The notes: generated by a model from the letters alone, not told the origin. A stretch of 57,020 nucleotides of DNA from Perkinsus olseni (GCA_013115125.1 JABANN010000174.1:1-57020), one strand, 5' to 3'. Shown: positions 1-11,152, counted from the stretch's first letter. A program made the numbers and translations.

Positions 1-147
1 CAAGATGATAGCCCAATCCTGTGGTGTCTTGTGTTCGAGTCGAGGTTTGGCACGCGAAGGCAATGAACTGTATTCCACGACGGTCGAACTCAACCTCAAG
101 ATACTCAATGATACTCAGAATACAAAACGGACGCATCATCATCAAAA

Positions 148-1257
148 TCATCTCTCCAAATAATTGAACCATGGTAACTTCACAACATCCGAATAAGCCG
201 CTTGGCTGTACGTCAAAAGAACAAAACCGAAAAGTTGGACCCACGACCAAGACGTCCACCTCTCGCCAAATTCCGAGTCGGGTAAAATGACATAATGTAT
301 GAGAAGATCCACCGTCCAGATGACCGCCGTTCGCGAGGCTTCAATCATCGTCCTGTGGACGGCCGTCAACTTGTATGTCACCATTACACCGGATATATTA
401 TAGCTAAGAATTGAGATAAAGTAAATCAGTAAATTGACAATCAACTGTGGGTTGTTGTGCAGCATCGTTATCGTATCAATAGTGTTCTCCAGACTGCCTC
501 GATCGTCTCCCGGGATTCTCTGTAAAACCGGGAAAGCGAGGAAAAGCATGAGAAGACATCCCCAGAGGCCTTCCATGCCGACCAGCTGTAATGGTGACAC
601 CGTCCACTCCTTCAACAGCCGCTCTTCACACACGACCTGAGCTGCTTGCACCACCTGCCCGACCACGATCATCAGCATACCAAACAGCATCAGCGCCGGA
701 TCGCCTCCGGACGGCGTCGAGGCGGCTGAGCTCATCAGATTGGCCAGTCCAACGATCAGAATAGCGATGAAACACAGGCCCACCGCCGCCCAGTGGTGAG
801 GACGGAGACGACGCCCAAGAAAACATACCGAGAGGATGGCACAGAAGATGATCTCTGCCCCGCGCAGCATCTGCCATACTGAAGCTGGATTATATAGCAA
901 CCCAACAAAACACATGACCGTGGCTGTCAAGTCCAAGGCTGCCGGGAAGCCGATCATAATCGATTTCTTGACGGAGTGCGGCCGACGTGAACTCCTGTCG
1001 GGTTGCAACAGAGGCGCCTCCTGCTCGACAAACTTTTCCCGACTGCGTCGCCGCTTTATGAAAGCACTGGCAAGATACGCCAAAATGCTGAGGGACATCC
1101 CCAGAAACATCGAGAAGGTGTTGAACCACGGTTTTTTGAACAGGTGCTCGTCACCGTCGATTCCAACAGATTTGGTTTGAAACTGTATCTTACCGATCAG
1201 CGTGTTCAAGGCCCCGAAGACCAGCATGGACCCGATGAAGATACTCACGGCCGGCAT
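148..1257 (-). CDS. SLC35F6: SLC35F6-like drug/metabolite transporter
   Basis: A single uninterrupted 369-residue reading frame encodes a polytopic membrane protein with about ten hydrophobic segments. The segment QMLRGAEIIFCAILSV followed by FLGRRL, and later VVCEERLL...PLQLVGMEGLWG, match the hallmark stretches of human SLC35F6 (DMT superfamily, EamA-type fold) almost residue for residue. The family sits in lysosomal, endosomal or mitochondrial membranes; its substrate is not settled and cannot be read here. A basic loop (KRRRSREK) follows the second hydrophobic segment. The start was chosen at the ATG before PAVSIFIGSM because the first helix begins there. It is unusual here in having no visible intron. 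It is the downstream-most of six minus-strand genes. A CRT-like transporter is a more distant alternative. Confidence 0.88.
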   Translation of the reverse strand: MPAVSIFIGSMLVFGALNTLIGKIQFQTKSVGIDGDEHLFKKPWFNTFSMFLGMSLSILAYLASAFIKRRRSREKFVEQEAPLLQPDRSSRRPHSVKKSIMIGFPAALDLTATVMCFVGLLYNPASVWQMLRGAEIIFCAILSVCFLGRRLRPHHWAAVGLCFIAILIVGLANLMSSAASTPSGGDPALMLFGMLMIVVGQVVQAAQVVCEERLLKEWTVSPLQLVGMEGLWGCLLMLFLAFPVLQRIPGDDRGSLENTIDTITMLHNNPQLIVNLLIYFISILSYNISGVMVTYKLTAVHRTMIEASRTAVIWTVDLLIHYVILPDSEFGERWTSWSWVQLFGFVLLTYSQAAYSDVVKLPWFNYLER

Positions 1258-1382
1258 ACTGGTGAGAAGAACGCTGCAAATAAGGATGAGGTGGGAGGCC
1301 CATCGAACTCGACGCCGAGGTCGATCATTGAAACGGACGAAAAAAAAGATACGCCATGCGCGACAGTAGATGCCAACTTAAT

Positions 1383-3734
1383 CTATGCGGATGAAGTGGC
1401 CAAAAACTCGAGGAATGCCCCACGGTCGACAACAGCAGCGATCTGGTCATCATCACCGCCGACCACCGGCAGGCAGGGCTGCACATCCAGCTTGGTAGCA
1501 ACTTCCGCTAGGGAAGAGTCCATTCCCACCGTCAAGGGGCTCGGTTTATGCCTGTCCGAACGGGAAAAATGTCGCGCGCCACGAAATTACTGACACTTAC
1601 TTGCACTTGTCGAGAGTGAGCATTTTGGGCTCGTCAGCTGCTGACATTCGAGCGTACAAGTTGGCGATGGTGACCATCTCCCCTCCGCTGCTGAGCATGG
1701 CAACCTGACCGAATGGTCAAACGAGAATCTTCACAGTGCGGGAAGGTATCCTGCGGGTGCGCTAATAGCTGAAATCACACTGATCATCGTGATCCAGCTA
1801 TGAGAACTTCGAGATCTTCGAAGACTTCCGCAAGGATCATCGACCGACCGGCGTCCGCTCACCTCGGATGAGAAACTAGGGTCCTCTCGGGCAGCCGATC
1901 GGATTTTTTTAATACCATCGGCGGCCGACAGAGCCGGGCTGAGCATCAGAACCTTTGATAAAACTATTCCAGCTTCCTGCAAAGATACGCCACCCCAAGG
2001 ATTCTTCCGGTAGGTAGGGTAACTGAGGGGAGTAGCTGCTGAACCCAACTTGCCGACTGCAAGGGTCGACCTTGGATGCTCCTCCAGAGTGATAAAACCA
2101 TGAGCGAACATCCAGCCATCATCAAGGAACTGACGGCAGGAAGCCATCCTCAACAGCAGTAGCGAGGACAGCGCCCCCTACCTTTGACATGTAATTTCGG
2201 GAGGAATCCGGTAGCAACGCCACCACCCTCTTCCCCGCCATCTCCTCGGGCCTTTGCGACTTTATATACCGCACCTGAGGAGAAGCGGTCAAGTCGACTA
2301 CTCCCGTCTCCACGATCGTACCGCAGCAGCAACGCAGGTCCCGGAGCTTCCCCCGACGGTGAGGCCTTCGAGACGGATGAGCTTTCGAGCCATGCTCAGA
2401 GCCTCCGGGTCGCCAACCTTCATCCACTGGTCAATCACACTAGGATCTCGGTCGAGGACCTGAGAAGGTCGCAGGTTCGATCCCCGGCAACGACATCTCA
2501 GCACTACTGTTGGTATGAAATCATATCCGATTCCCTCAACTTGATACCCTTCCAACCTTCCAGGGTCATTAAGAGAGTCCGGAACCGCCAAAATCGATCC
2601 GATAGGATCCACGCCGACGACCAAACCTTGTCAAAAATCTCATCAAAAGCACAACACCCCCCCCTCTCCTTACACTTCTCCCCGAGCTCATCCTTCAGCT
2701 TCCTCGCTACTCCCGTAATAGTGCCACCAGTACCAGCCCCAAGGACCATCCTGACGCCTCCAAATTCGCTCGCCCACACTGAGAAGCAAACTTACACGTC
2801 AACTTTTCCTTCGCATTGGTCGACTATCTCCGCTCCCGTCCCTTCATAATGAGCCATCGGGTTGGCCGGGTTGAGGTACTGAGCAACACCATCATCAACG
2901 CCCCTCGTCCGGTGGTGCCAACCTACCTGGTCCAAAATGTGGCTTCTAGGGATCTCCTTCTGTAGCTTCATAGCCAATCCGATATGCGACTCCGGTGTGT
3001 TCCATGCGACCTCGTTCGGAGTACCTGGTCAAGATATGTACCCATGGCGAATCTTAGGTTGACCCTGGCGACTTACGCAAAATCTTGGCGCCGAGTGATT
3101 TCATCATGTTCACTTTCTCCCCGCTCATTTTCTCCGGCATGGTGATGACCATGTTGTACCCCTGAAGACCTCAACTCAAAGACGACGACGCTTCCTTCCC
3201 TCCTACTTTAATCGCAGCCGCCAGGCAGAGACCAGTACCAGTGTTACCGCTAGTGGGCTCAATCAGAGTGTCGCCCGGCCGGATCTGATTCGGGAAAAGG
3301 TTGGTATGCACGCATGCACATTTTAGCCTACCCTCCCTTCCTCCTCGGCAGCTTCGATCATCCTCAACGCTATCCTATCCTTAACGCTGCCACCCGGATT
3401 GAAGTACTCGGCCTTCGCCCAGAGCTCACCTACGGCCACCATCGACCAACAGCCAATCGGAAGCAGCCAACTTACAGGGCAAATCAAACTCCTTCATGAT
3501 CCTCTCCAGTTTGACCATGGGGGTTCTCCCGACCAACTCGAGGGCGCTGCTGACGACGCTGCCGCTTCCCGCAGACGAGGACTTCGACGTCCGACCGAAG
3601 ACGTGGTGCGGACAATTGTCGAGACCGTCGCCGACCTTCCAAGTGCACTTCTGAAGACCGTTATAATCTGGGAAGACCATCGGCTTCTGAGTGGTGCTGT
3701 TGGCGGAGGAGCTGCTGGTGTTCAGCGGCGACAT
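1383..3734 (-). CDS. CBS: Cystathionine beta-synthase with haem motif and C-terminal CBS domain
   Basis: A PLP enzyme condensing serine and homocysteine to cystathionine; it can also make H2S. The multi-exon minus-strand gene reads, in order: an N-terminal haem-type segment CTWKVG(x6)PHH, the core start [28 protein letters not shown] with the PLP lysine near 3380-3382, [57 protein letters not shown] and [11 protein letters not shown]. The C-terminus (about 1383-1680) reads [13 protein letters not shown] and [20 protein letters not shown], a degenerate CBS (Bateman) region. The start [10 protein letters not shown] precedes the haem segment. Introns are short; one of 45 nt at 2460-2504 holds a tRNA T-arm, and the last carries the TTTCGTGGCGC motif. 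The haem motif and TVVxDRxPSVIDQW favour CBS over plain cysteine synthase. Confidence 0.93.
2460..2504 (+). other. tRNA T-arm-like sequence filling a 45-nt intron
   Basis: The CBS intron between FIPTV and VLDRDPSV starts GTGCTGAG and ends CTTCTCAG on the minus strand. Read on the plus strand, its middle (2471-2488) is a tRNA T-arm and pol III B-box, GCAGGTTCGATCCCCGGC. The intron length is a multiple of three and has no stop, so it also reads open. Seen directly; origin from a tRNA is inference. Confidence 0.65.
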
Positions 3735-3820
3735 TGATAGAAAAACTGCAAAATAGGTGAAGCCTGCTGCAGCAGCTTCAGTACTCCAAAATCGAACCAC
3801 TCAAAAACCGCTGCAAAAAA

Positions 3821-3990
3821 ACTTCGCTCCGCCCAACCCCCCTGAATTAACTCAACTCGAGCCTCGATAATTCCATAAAAATACCATCGACGATACCAAC
3901 CCTCCTTCCAGTCTGCGAAGGCTCCTGGCCCACGCTGTACTACTGTGATGATGATGATGATGAAGATGATGATGATGATGATCAAAACTA
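3821..3990. repeat. GAT/GATGAT microsatellite and a dispersed motif between CBS and MPP-beta
   Basis: The spacer between the end of MPP-beta and the start of CBS contains a (GAT)n-type simple repeat at about 3945-3982 and, at 3821-3833, one copy of the dispersed motif ACTTCGCTCCGCC that recurs in introns across the window. Confidence 0.7.
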
Positions 3991-3995
3991 ATAGA

Positions 3996-6401
3996 CTAAT
4001 AACGCCACCACCAAGTCTGTCTTCTGAGGTCCCAGAGTTGCAGCAGACCGTGCAGGGGGCCGACGCCCGTCATCGTGATCTCAGCGTCGTGAAGGCGGTT
4101 CCACGCCACCCGCTGGACTTCCTCTGAAAACGGCAAAGCTGATGTCGTGTGATGATTATCATTGTCGACCTACGTGAGTCGATCTGGTCCAACCTCTCAA
4201 CGAACTCAGCTGGGGAGAGCCTTCTGCCGTAGGCCAGAATCTGTCGGCCGATGTCCTCAGCGACACCTAGGACGGTGATTATCCGAACGGATGGTATGAC
4301 AATAACCTAGTCTTGAAGGAATCTCGGATATGCTGATAAGTCTAGATACCACATTTTGAGTGATTTTATGACGGTACATATAATGACAGCAATAATTGTA
4401 TCACAAATATTAGTTAGAGTACACACTGTTACGCTTACATTAGTGTTTTACATTTAAAGCAGCACAGCAATCTGTAACCCGCACTGCGTAAGGTGAGGAC
4501 ATCGAGGATGGCAGCCGCTCACCAGTGGTGTTGTCCAGGCCCGAGAAGAAGTTGGTCTTGAGCTCTCTCTTGGCCTTCATGACCTCCTCCTCAGTCAGAG
4601 AGTAGGAGAAGCTGGTCACTCCAAACATGAGGTCACCTGTACCGCTGGGAATGATAACCATCGGGAAGATGATGATGGCCCACCGACGGCGTGCTCTACT
4701 GCGACCTCATCGGTGGCGATGTAGAAGCCGAACAGGCCGGTATCCTTATAGGAGATGTTGAATCCGGTATAATAATCTGATCATCACCAACAGCGGAGCG
4801 ATGCACGACAAAAATAAAATCCACTTTTCGGGGCTTACCGAAGCATCCAACGTCCATTCTCGTGGCGCCGGTTTGAGTGATGCGATTGGCCGATTGGAGG
4901 CCAGGAACCAAACCTGGCAGGGACAGTCTCGACGGAATCTTTCCGCTAACGTTGAGATAGCATCACCATAAGTCCAACACGGATATTTTTCCGAGTTTCG
5001 AGTCAAAAATTTTCGTAACTTCCGTAAGCCGTTGAGGATTCAAAAAGAAATTTTTAAGTCGGCAAAAACAGGACAGGTGAAAAATTCAAATTACATTCAT
5101 ACCAACTTTTCCCCTAAACCCACCACCCATCACCACCCTACCTTCATTCTTCTTATCATAGCTGCCAAAAATTGAGTTCATCAACATGAAGGTGATATGG
5201 TCGGGGCTCCTCCAAGGCACCCCCTCATAAGCGATGGCGATGTGTGCAGTCGGGCCCATATCGTCATTCCTAACATCACCGTCACGCGCCACGAAATTCC
5301 CCAGCTCTGGGAGCTCACCTATAGACCAACTCAGAGGCGCAAAAGTAGGGCTTCTCCTCCAGCATTCGCGGCCCCGCCGTCGGACGAATATTTGCAAACT
5401 TCTTTTCGGCCTGAGAGGGACAAAAATGCACAACATTCCACGCTTCGCTCCGCTAACCTCCTTCACTATCTCCCCGTGGTCGACCGGGCCAACAGCCACC
5501 AAGACCATCCGGTCCGCTGTGAAATTGTTGTAGAGGTAGTTGATCATGTGATCTCGTTTTATAGTGGCCACGTTCTCCTCCGGTCCAATCACGGTTTGAC
5601 TGAAGAAGGGCATACCACAACACGCCCGCATCATCACCAACCTACCCGAGGGAACAATCCCGATAGCACGCGGTGTGGACCTTATCGTAGAGCAGCTCTT
5701 CATAGGACTGGTTGACCGCTTGAAGATCCTGGGTGATGAGGATGCGCTCCTGAAAGGGACAGGATGAGTGTGACGTTAAGGAAGGCAACGGCAGACCTTC
5801 TCGATTTCATCAGCGTCTAGGGAGGGGTTGAGAATAGAATCAGCGAGGACATCGATGCAGGGAAAGATACCGTCCTTGGTGGTCTTGGCGTAAAACCTAG
5901 AGAGGTCGACCCGTGCACATGACGGAATAAAAGATACGGTGCTTACGCTGTCTGCTCTCGACCAGTGTATGAGTTAAGATTAGCCCCGATGTTCTCGACT
6001 TCGGTCTCCAACTGATTCCGAGTCCGGTTTTTGGTGCCCTTGTAAAGAACACGCTCCAAAAAATGCGCGGTACCTAAAGCGTATCTTTCGACCTCGTCAC
6101 TTGCAAGCTTCAACCTACCATTAGATTCCTTTGTCTCGTATCTTGCTCCCGCGTCTATCCACAGACCAACCGTTGCCGAGTCGGTATACGAAAACTGAGT
6201 CGCAACTCGCATGCCATTGGCCAAGCGCGTCACCTGAGACATAATTTGCAAAACGCCAGCTCCAACCTAAGATACCTGTGTCGGTGCCACGTTGTGCATC
6301 TCATTAGTGATAGTAGAGCCCCAGTAGTAGGTACGCCTCGACTGGGCCAAAGGCCGACTCCACAACCCGGATGGACGAAGACGAACGCAACCAGCCAACA
6401 T
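3996..6401 (-). CDS. PMPCB: Mitochondrial processing peptidase beta subunit (M16 family)
   Basis: MPP-beta removes presequences from imported mitochondrial proteins in the matrix, and in many protists doubles as core 1 of complex III. About ten short exons are visible. Exon 1 (start 6401) is a classic presequence, MLAGCVRLRPSGLWSRP then RRTYYWGST, running into APTQVTRLANGMRVATQ. Then come VGLWIDAGARYE, TAHFLERVLYKGT, ENIGANLNSYTGREQTA, DVLADSILNPSLDADEIEK, ERILITQDLQAVNQSYEEL, VIGPEENVATI, GPTAHIAIAYEGVPW, SYSLTEEEVMKAKRELKTN, VAEDIGRQILAYGRRL and finally GPLHGLLQLWDL. The zinc motif HxxEH reads HFLER: the second His is CGT (Arg) at 6051-6053. Everything else is well kept. Introns carry AAGATAC, AGCGGAGCGAAGC and TTTCGTGGCGC motifs. 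A core 1 protein is the alternative. Confidence 0.93.
6234..6275 (-). other. 42-nt intron beginning GTATCTTAGG
   Basis: First MPP-beta intron, between APTQ and VTRLANG. It starts GTATCTTAGGTTGG and ends ATGTCTCAG. The 5' splice site is itself the complement of the AAGATAC motif that recurs near intron 3' ends in this window. Confidence 0.75.
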
Positions 6402-6549
6402 AAAGCACTTCCTCTGCACACCAAATCCTATCTTGAGCACAGGTCAACCCAAAAAGCGCTCGCCATTCTAATCGATTTCACGACCGCGACCAATCTCACA
6501 ACACAAGATCGCGGGATACTGCAGAAACCGTGCGGAAACATTGGTATCA

Positions 6550-8675
6550 TCACGTGGCCGTCTTCCCCTGCCGTATGAATTCTCTGATAGTTGGCTCGAG
6601 CCACTCCTGGAGGGTTAGGTTGGGTAAGCGGCGCTCCAGGGTCCGAAGCATAGCCAGGCAGTGGAGGGCATCGGGCGCGGTGAAATATTGCATCCATCGG
6701 ACCAGCTCTCTCGAGCAAGCTAGACTTATACGACGGCATCGATCGTCCCTTTTGAGGGTGGGGAGGAGGTCCTCCTGTTGGTAGAGGTGGACCAGGCACT
6801 CGATCAGAGTCATGAGGGTTGGCGGATCGCAGTAGCGGCAACTGTAGAGCGTGTGGGAGAGGATACGATCGAGCCAGGCTTCGACAGCATCGCTCGGAGG
6901 GAGTCGAACGCCGTACCTGACACGAAGACGATGAGCGCAATGGGTATTCCTTCACCCTACTTGAGGGTCGTCACCAGATGAACCACCGGCCAGTCCACCA
7001 TGGCCTTGTCGGTGCAGTAGGCAGTGACGAGCTCGATCAGGCTGTCGTTGCTGAGCTGGAAGTGGGCCATGACGAAGGCAAGATCGGGTACACTGTGGCT
7101 GTCCCAGGCCAGAGCCTCATGCTCGGCTACGGTCTCGGCGAGGTTGCCCAGCGCTTTCGTGACGACCTCTCTAACACGCTCGGAATCTTCCAACTGACCG
7201 CTGATGGTGGCCAGAGTGAGGCCCTTGAGCATTCGCATGATGGCTGCTGGTGGCACCAGGGAGGTTGACTCTAACATCTCATGGGGTTCCAAGATACTCG
7301 CTGTTTTTCCGAAGAGGTCCGGCCATCGTTCGAAGGAGTATCCACACGAAGACAGCTCTCCCAAGCCGTTGAGCAGATGTGAAAGCGCTAAATATGGTAC
7401 CTGAAATTACGGTTTACCCAAACAGTCAACCAAAATAGCCGGGTGGTAGAGCAACCAGCTGTTAATCTGAAGGATGTCGGTTCGAACCCCGCAGCATACA
7501 TAATCGAATCCATCTATGCACTGATTGGCAATTAAATCAAAGAGTTCCTTATTAACCAGACCAGCCTTCGCCGCTGCTGTAATAACGTAAACGCTCGAGT
7601 TATAAAAATTGCAATTCGCCATCGCGAGGTCGTTGCCGATACACGACTGATACGACTCCAAAACCGTCCTCATCAACTCGTGGAACAGAGGCTGGTATCT
7701 GATCCACTATTCATCCTAACCACATGGAAGCAGCTCCCCACTCCGTGTTTTCCAGCTTAGCCAGAGCATTCAGGAGCTGCACCCGTTCGGTGACCAGCAT
7801 GTGGGCCGTCCTCCCCCGCATGCGTCTGATGATTCTTCCAATCAGCTCGTCTCGTATTTTAATCAACTCCACTTGATCCACATCACAGTTCAACACTTTA
7901 TTCCGGTTCACACAAATTGACAGAGCGTACCTCGAGGGGGACACCTCGACACATTAAATCTGCACGCATGCACACGCACATTATGGAACCCAGGTCCTCC
8001 ACCCTGTCAAGGTTCCTTCTAATGAAGAGTAGGAGATCCTTCGCCAGCGCCCCGTCCATCGGCCTATGCCCAGCATGCAGCCTCGCCAAAGTTCGGAAGC
8101 CCTCCACCACAAGATTAACGTCATCATACGACCGCCAATGGCGTTTGAACTGAGTAAAGACGCAGAAGGACTCATCAAAGTTACTTTCCTACACAGACCA
8201 CCAGAGGAGCTCGGGCGAGGAAGGCTGTGAATCACCAGCTCCACGACAACGGTAGAGCGATAGATCGACCGGAAATCAATCCAGCCGTGAAGCATTGTCT
8301 TCGAGAAAGTCAATGACAAAGATCATACGTAATCAGCAGTAATTATTGAAACAAAATGCAATCCAAAAATTAATATAATCGAGCCAGCCTTAGGATAGCC
8401 CCCCAGCCACCGCGTTAAGGCTCGCCCACTACCCTGGCTGTCATCTCCTCCACTTTGCCGAAGTCAGCCCTTTCCCCGTGGAACAGGTTCGGTATCATCT
8501 TCCGCATATCCTGCAAGAGCCGCGCATCCTCCCCTCGAGCAGGGGACAAGACAGATCGCATCCGCCGGGAGTTGGGCCCGGTGGAGTTGTCCCGGAGGGC
8601 CCGAGCCGCCACGCTGTAATTTCGTGGCGCAGTGAAAAGTCCCGCCGCCACTGATGCCTCCGCCCGAGCTAACAT
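6550..8675 (-). CDS. Helical-repeat (HPR/FASTK-like) mitochondrial protein
   Basis: A multi-exon minus-strand gene. The N-terminus (MLARAEASVAAGLFTAPRNY then SVAARALRDN) is basic, Ala/Ser-rich and lacks acidic residues, like a mitochondrial presequence. The body is all alpha-helical with recurring motifs such as SLVPPAAIMRMLKGLTLAT, HSVPDLAFVMAHFQLSND, VYVITAAAKAGLVNKELF, VQLLNALAKLENTEW and DALHCLAMLRTLE. These have the look of the 35-40-residue helical repeats (heptatricopeptide or octotricopeptide, FASTK-like) that bind organellar RNA and are numerous in alveolates. No RAP domain is seen. Last exon ends REFIRQGKTAT. A TTTCGTGGCGC copy (8618-8630) lies in what appears to be coding sequence near the start. 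One 99-nt intron holds a tRNA-Asn-like element. RNA binding is inference. Confidence 0.65.
7401..7499 (+). other. tRNA-Asn(GTT)-like element antisense in an intron
   Basis: The intron of the helical-repeat gene runs GTATGCTG...TTTCAG on the minus strand. On the plus strand it holds, in tRNA order, a D-arm-like CCGGGTGGTAGAGCAACC, an anticodon-loop-like AGCTGTTAATCT (GTT) and a T-arm-like GTCGGTTCGAACCCCGC. The acceptor and T stems do not pair well, so it looks like a decayed tRNA copy. Confidence 0.6.
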
Positions 8676-8811
8676 GAAAAATACCCTGCACGAAGCACGA
8701 CGTATCTTTGCTCGACCCTGGCTAATTATGAACTCAAAAGATTCCTCTCACCAGTCCCTCCGTGAAGTGACATTAAAAATTGGCAATATTAGCATATACG
8801 TTACGGCGACC

Positions 8812-9615
8812 TCAACTCACATCATCACCTTCATCCTCATCCTCCCGGACAAATGGCAGGGCCTCATTAACGAAGACATCAAAGATTTTCTGCCACCCAC
8901 CTGAGGGCCCCCTAGGTCCCCGGCTTCCTCCGAAAATCATCCTCAACGCGAAGTCTGGACACATTGCGAAGGCCCATCCAGGCACGCCGTGTTGGACCGA
9001 AAGGAGGTAAATCAGAGCGCTCGAGAACAGCAAGACCGCCTTCGGTGCTCGATCGTACAACCGTCGAACCCTAGGCGATGTCCTCAGCAGCAAGCTGCAC
9101 AACAGCAGTACCGTAACAATCACAATCAACCTCCGACGGCACCATGGAGCCCAAGATTCGGACACGTATCTTCTAAGATACCTCTCCACTATGCTCGCCA
9201 CAATCGGAAAGATCTTTGGTTTGCCAAATCGATCAACTTCGACCAGCGACGAGTTCGTCGGCCGACCGCCATGCAAGCGATACCGCTGGTAGCTCAGGTT
9301 CGCAAAATCCTCATCAAACCGCATGAGAATATCGATCATCCGGGCGCGCGCTTCTTGCTTTGACAGCCCCCTGCAATTATCCCAGGCTAACCAGGCCAGT
9401 GCCTGCGCTGGTTTGGTGACAGGTGGATGGTGAAGGGGGGCATCGCCGTGGAGGGTTTGTCGGCATAGGGCCGACACTTCCAGTCGAAGACGCGGACTCA
9501 GTGATCTGAGATGATCACCCAAAAAATATCCGGAAAATGCAACGACGCCCTCATCATTCGAGTCGGGTTGCCCAGGACTCGAACTACCCTCTGTACATGA
9601 TAAACTAAAAAGCAT
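8812..9615 (-). CDS. Acyl-CoA-binding domain membrane protein
   Basis: The sequence LEVSALCRQTLHGD...AQALAWLAWDNCRGLSKQEA then RARMIDIL matches the second half of an acyl-CoA-binding domain (family pattern LYxLYKQATxGD ... WxAWxxxKGxSKExA). After it come a linker with KPKIFPIVASIVERYLRRY, a strongly hydrophobic segment RRLIVIVTVLLLCSLLLR, a second one APKAVLLFSSALIYLLSV, and an acidic tail REDEDEGDD. This gives an ACB domain anchored in a membrane, as in the ACBD5 type that tethers peroxisomes to the ER; that role is only inference. The ATG at 9615 was chosen as the first usable start. The 3' end may continue past a GTGAGT donor near 8824. The region around 9573-9590 (SSSPGQPDS) overlaps a T-arm-like sequence. 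Confidence 0.6.
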   Translation of the reverse strand: MLFSLSCTEGSSSPGQPDSNDEGVVAFSGYFLGDHLRSLSPRLRLEVSALCRQTLHGDAPLHHPPVTKPAQALAWLAWDNCRGLSKQEARARMIDILMRFDEDFANLSYQRYRLHGGRPTNSSLVEVDRFGKPKIFPIVASIVERYLRRYVSESWAPWCRRRLIVIVTVLLLCSLLLRTSPRVRRLYDRAPKAVLLFSSALIYLLSVQHGVPGWAFAMCPDFALRMIFGGSRGPRGPSGGWQKIFDVFVNEALPFVREDEDEGDDVS

Positions 9616-10290
9616 TTTCCCGAAAAAGTTTTTTCCGAATTCAGAAGGCGCCCGAATGGCTCTGAAGAGGGCAGCGTGTGGTACGCTAATCACCAAAATT
9701 TTTCCGTCGCGGGAAAAAATTGAGATCCGAAAACGGGAATTCGCACGAGCTTGGCCGTCAAGCTAGGGGACACGTTCCTAAGGTCGCTGAGCTCGATCCC
9801 GCAGAATAGCGAGAATCCTATGTCGAAGCACGTCACTGACGAAAACGGTCCCAATTTTCCTTCAGCCGAGAGCGTGATATCGAATCATCCCGTACGGGCC
9901 CATCCAGTGAAGAAGCAACTTGTGAAATTCCAACTGCCAGCCGAATAAGACAACCTGTGCGCATTTCCCGCTGGATATTCCGGATAAGTGACCCGCGCTG
10001 GTTACCCGATAGACACACCACAGTGGTAAAACTTTCTTAAGAGTTCATAATCGCTCCGGAGATCGGCATACAACTTCGCGGCGCGCGAGAATTATATGCT
10101 ACTAGCACAGCTTCAATAGCACATCCGACGATATCTGACTCCACGAAGTAAAGACACAACCTAACCGTTCATGCCCTAAGCAGCCAATTGGCAGGGACTG
10201 CGCCCGCAAAAGATACCTTATGAAAGATACGATTTCCAGTTGGGCGAATTTACCCAGCCCCACCGTCGATGAGCTCCCACCCTCCCTCTA
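9616..10290. other. Spacer without a recognisable gene
   Basis: I see no convincing coding sequence. Two short open frames (9751-9948 plus, 9833-10021 minus) overlap antisense and show no protein-like composition. Several AT-rich GGGAAAAAATT-type runs occur near 9700. Confidence 0.5.
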
Positions 10291-10999
10291 CTACCGTGGA
10301 TGGCGTTTGATGCACGCCAGGGCAAGATGGACACTATCCTCGTCTCTGCTGGTCGCCTGCTGCTGTCCACTACTACTGTTGGGTAGGGCCATCCGACGAG
10401 GGGTGTCCTTGGGCAGGAAGGAGCGGATCCAGGAGGGTAGGAGGGATGCCAGGCCGCGAGTGGTGAGGAGGTGCCGTATCCGAGGAGAACAACCCGCCAG
10501 GAAACGAGCCCTCTCCAGCTCGTTGAGGTCGAAAAACTTCAGCGCTGACAAGCAGCAAGAGTCGAACGAATTTTCTGATGAAAAAACCGAAAATTCTCCC
10601 CTTCCTTGACTCACATAGCAAGCCAGCCATCATGAAGCCCATGGTGCTTCGCTTCAGCACGACCTCCAGGATCTCCAACAACGTCTTCTCGGTAAGGATC
10701 TCCCGCACAGTGTTCGACATGACGATCGACCCGCTACCACCACTTTCTGACACCTCTAGCCACACTCCCACCACCAGCACGATGGCCCCGACGGTTGAGA
10801 TGAGTAGACATAACCAGACTAGGGAGGGGACGACTGTTATGATGGCCAGGAGGACGCCGAGCAGGCCCAGGCCGACCCCGGCGAGTTGCAGGCGTCGGGG
10901 GGTAAGGGTGAATTCTGGTATGATTTCGAAAGGTGTGGTATGGCGTAGTGGCGGGGTGGCAGGCCGGGTGGCGGTGATGGCCGTGCAGGAGGTGGGCAT
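10291..10999 (-). CDS. Two-transmembrane protein, unknown function
   Basis: I do not recognise this gene. Exon 1 (10999 to about 10615)  begins MPTSCTAITATRPATPPL, then shows two adjacent hydrophobic segments, LAGVGLGLLGVLLAIITVV and LVWLCLLISTVGAIVLVVG, followed by an amphipathic stretch VREILTEKTLLEILEVVLKR. A donor GTGAGTCAAGG and an acceptor CTTGTCAG define one intron. Exon 2 reads ALKFFDLNELERARFLAGC then LLTTRGLASLLPSWIRSFLP and ends CIKRHPR. The protein is about 200 residues, with a helical hairpin in the membrane and a basic C-terminal half. It is the first gene of the minus-strand block and is divergent from the secreted pair that starts about 200 bp away. Confidence 0.5.
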
Positions 11000-11055
11000 G
11001 AGGGAAGCCTACAAAAACAACGTATCCAGAGGAAAGGTGAAAATGGTCTGAATTT

Positions 11056-11092
11056 GGCGGAGCGAAGTTGTTTATAGAGGCGGAGCGAAGCG
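11056..11092. repeat. Two tandem copies of the GGCGGAGCGAAG motif
   Basis: GGCGGAGCGAAGTTG at 11056-11070 and GGCGGAGCGAAGCG at about 11079-11092, in the divergent spacer upstream of the secreted pair. The same 12-13-mer appears singly in many introns. Confidence 0.8.
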
Positions 11093-11152
11093 ATTCATGA
11101 ATGAAATTTTGTCATTTTTTGGCTTGGACTTCTCGGATATCTATTTCGAAGC

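Noticed and set aside
2184-2849. 221-codon plus-strand open frame
   Set aside because: Antisense shadow of the CBS exons, which are clearly real on the minus strand.
9833-10021. Small minus-strand open frame in the 9.6-10.3 kb spacer
   Set aside because: Overlaps an equal plus-strand frame, no motif, no splice context.
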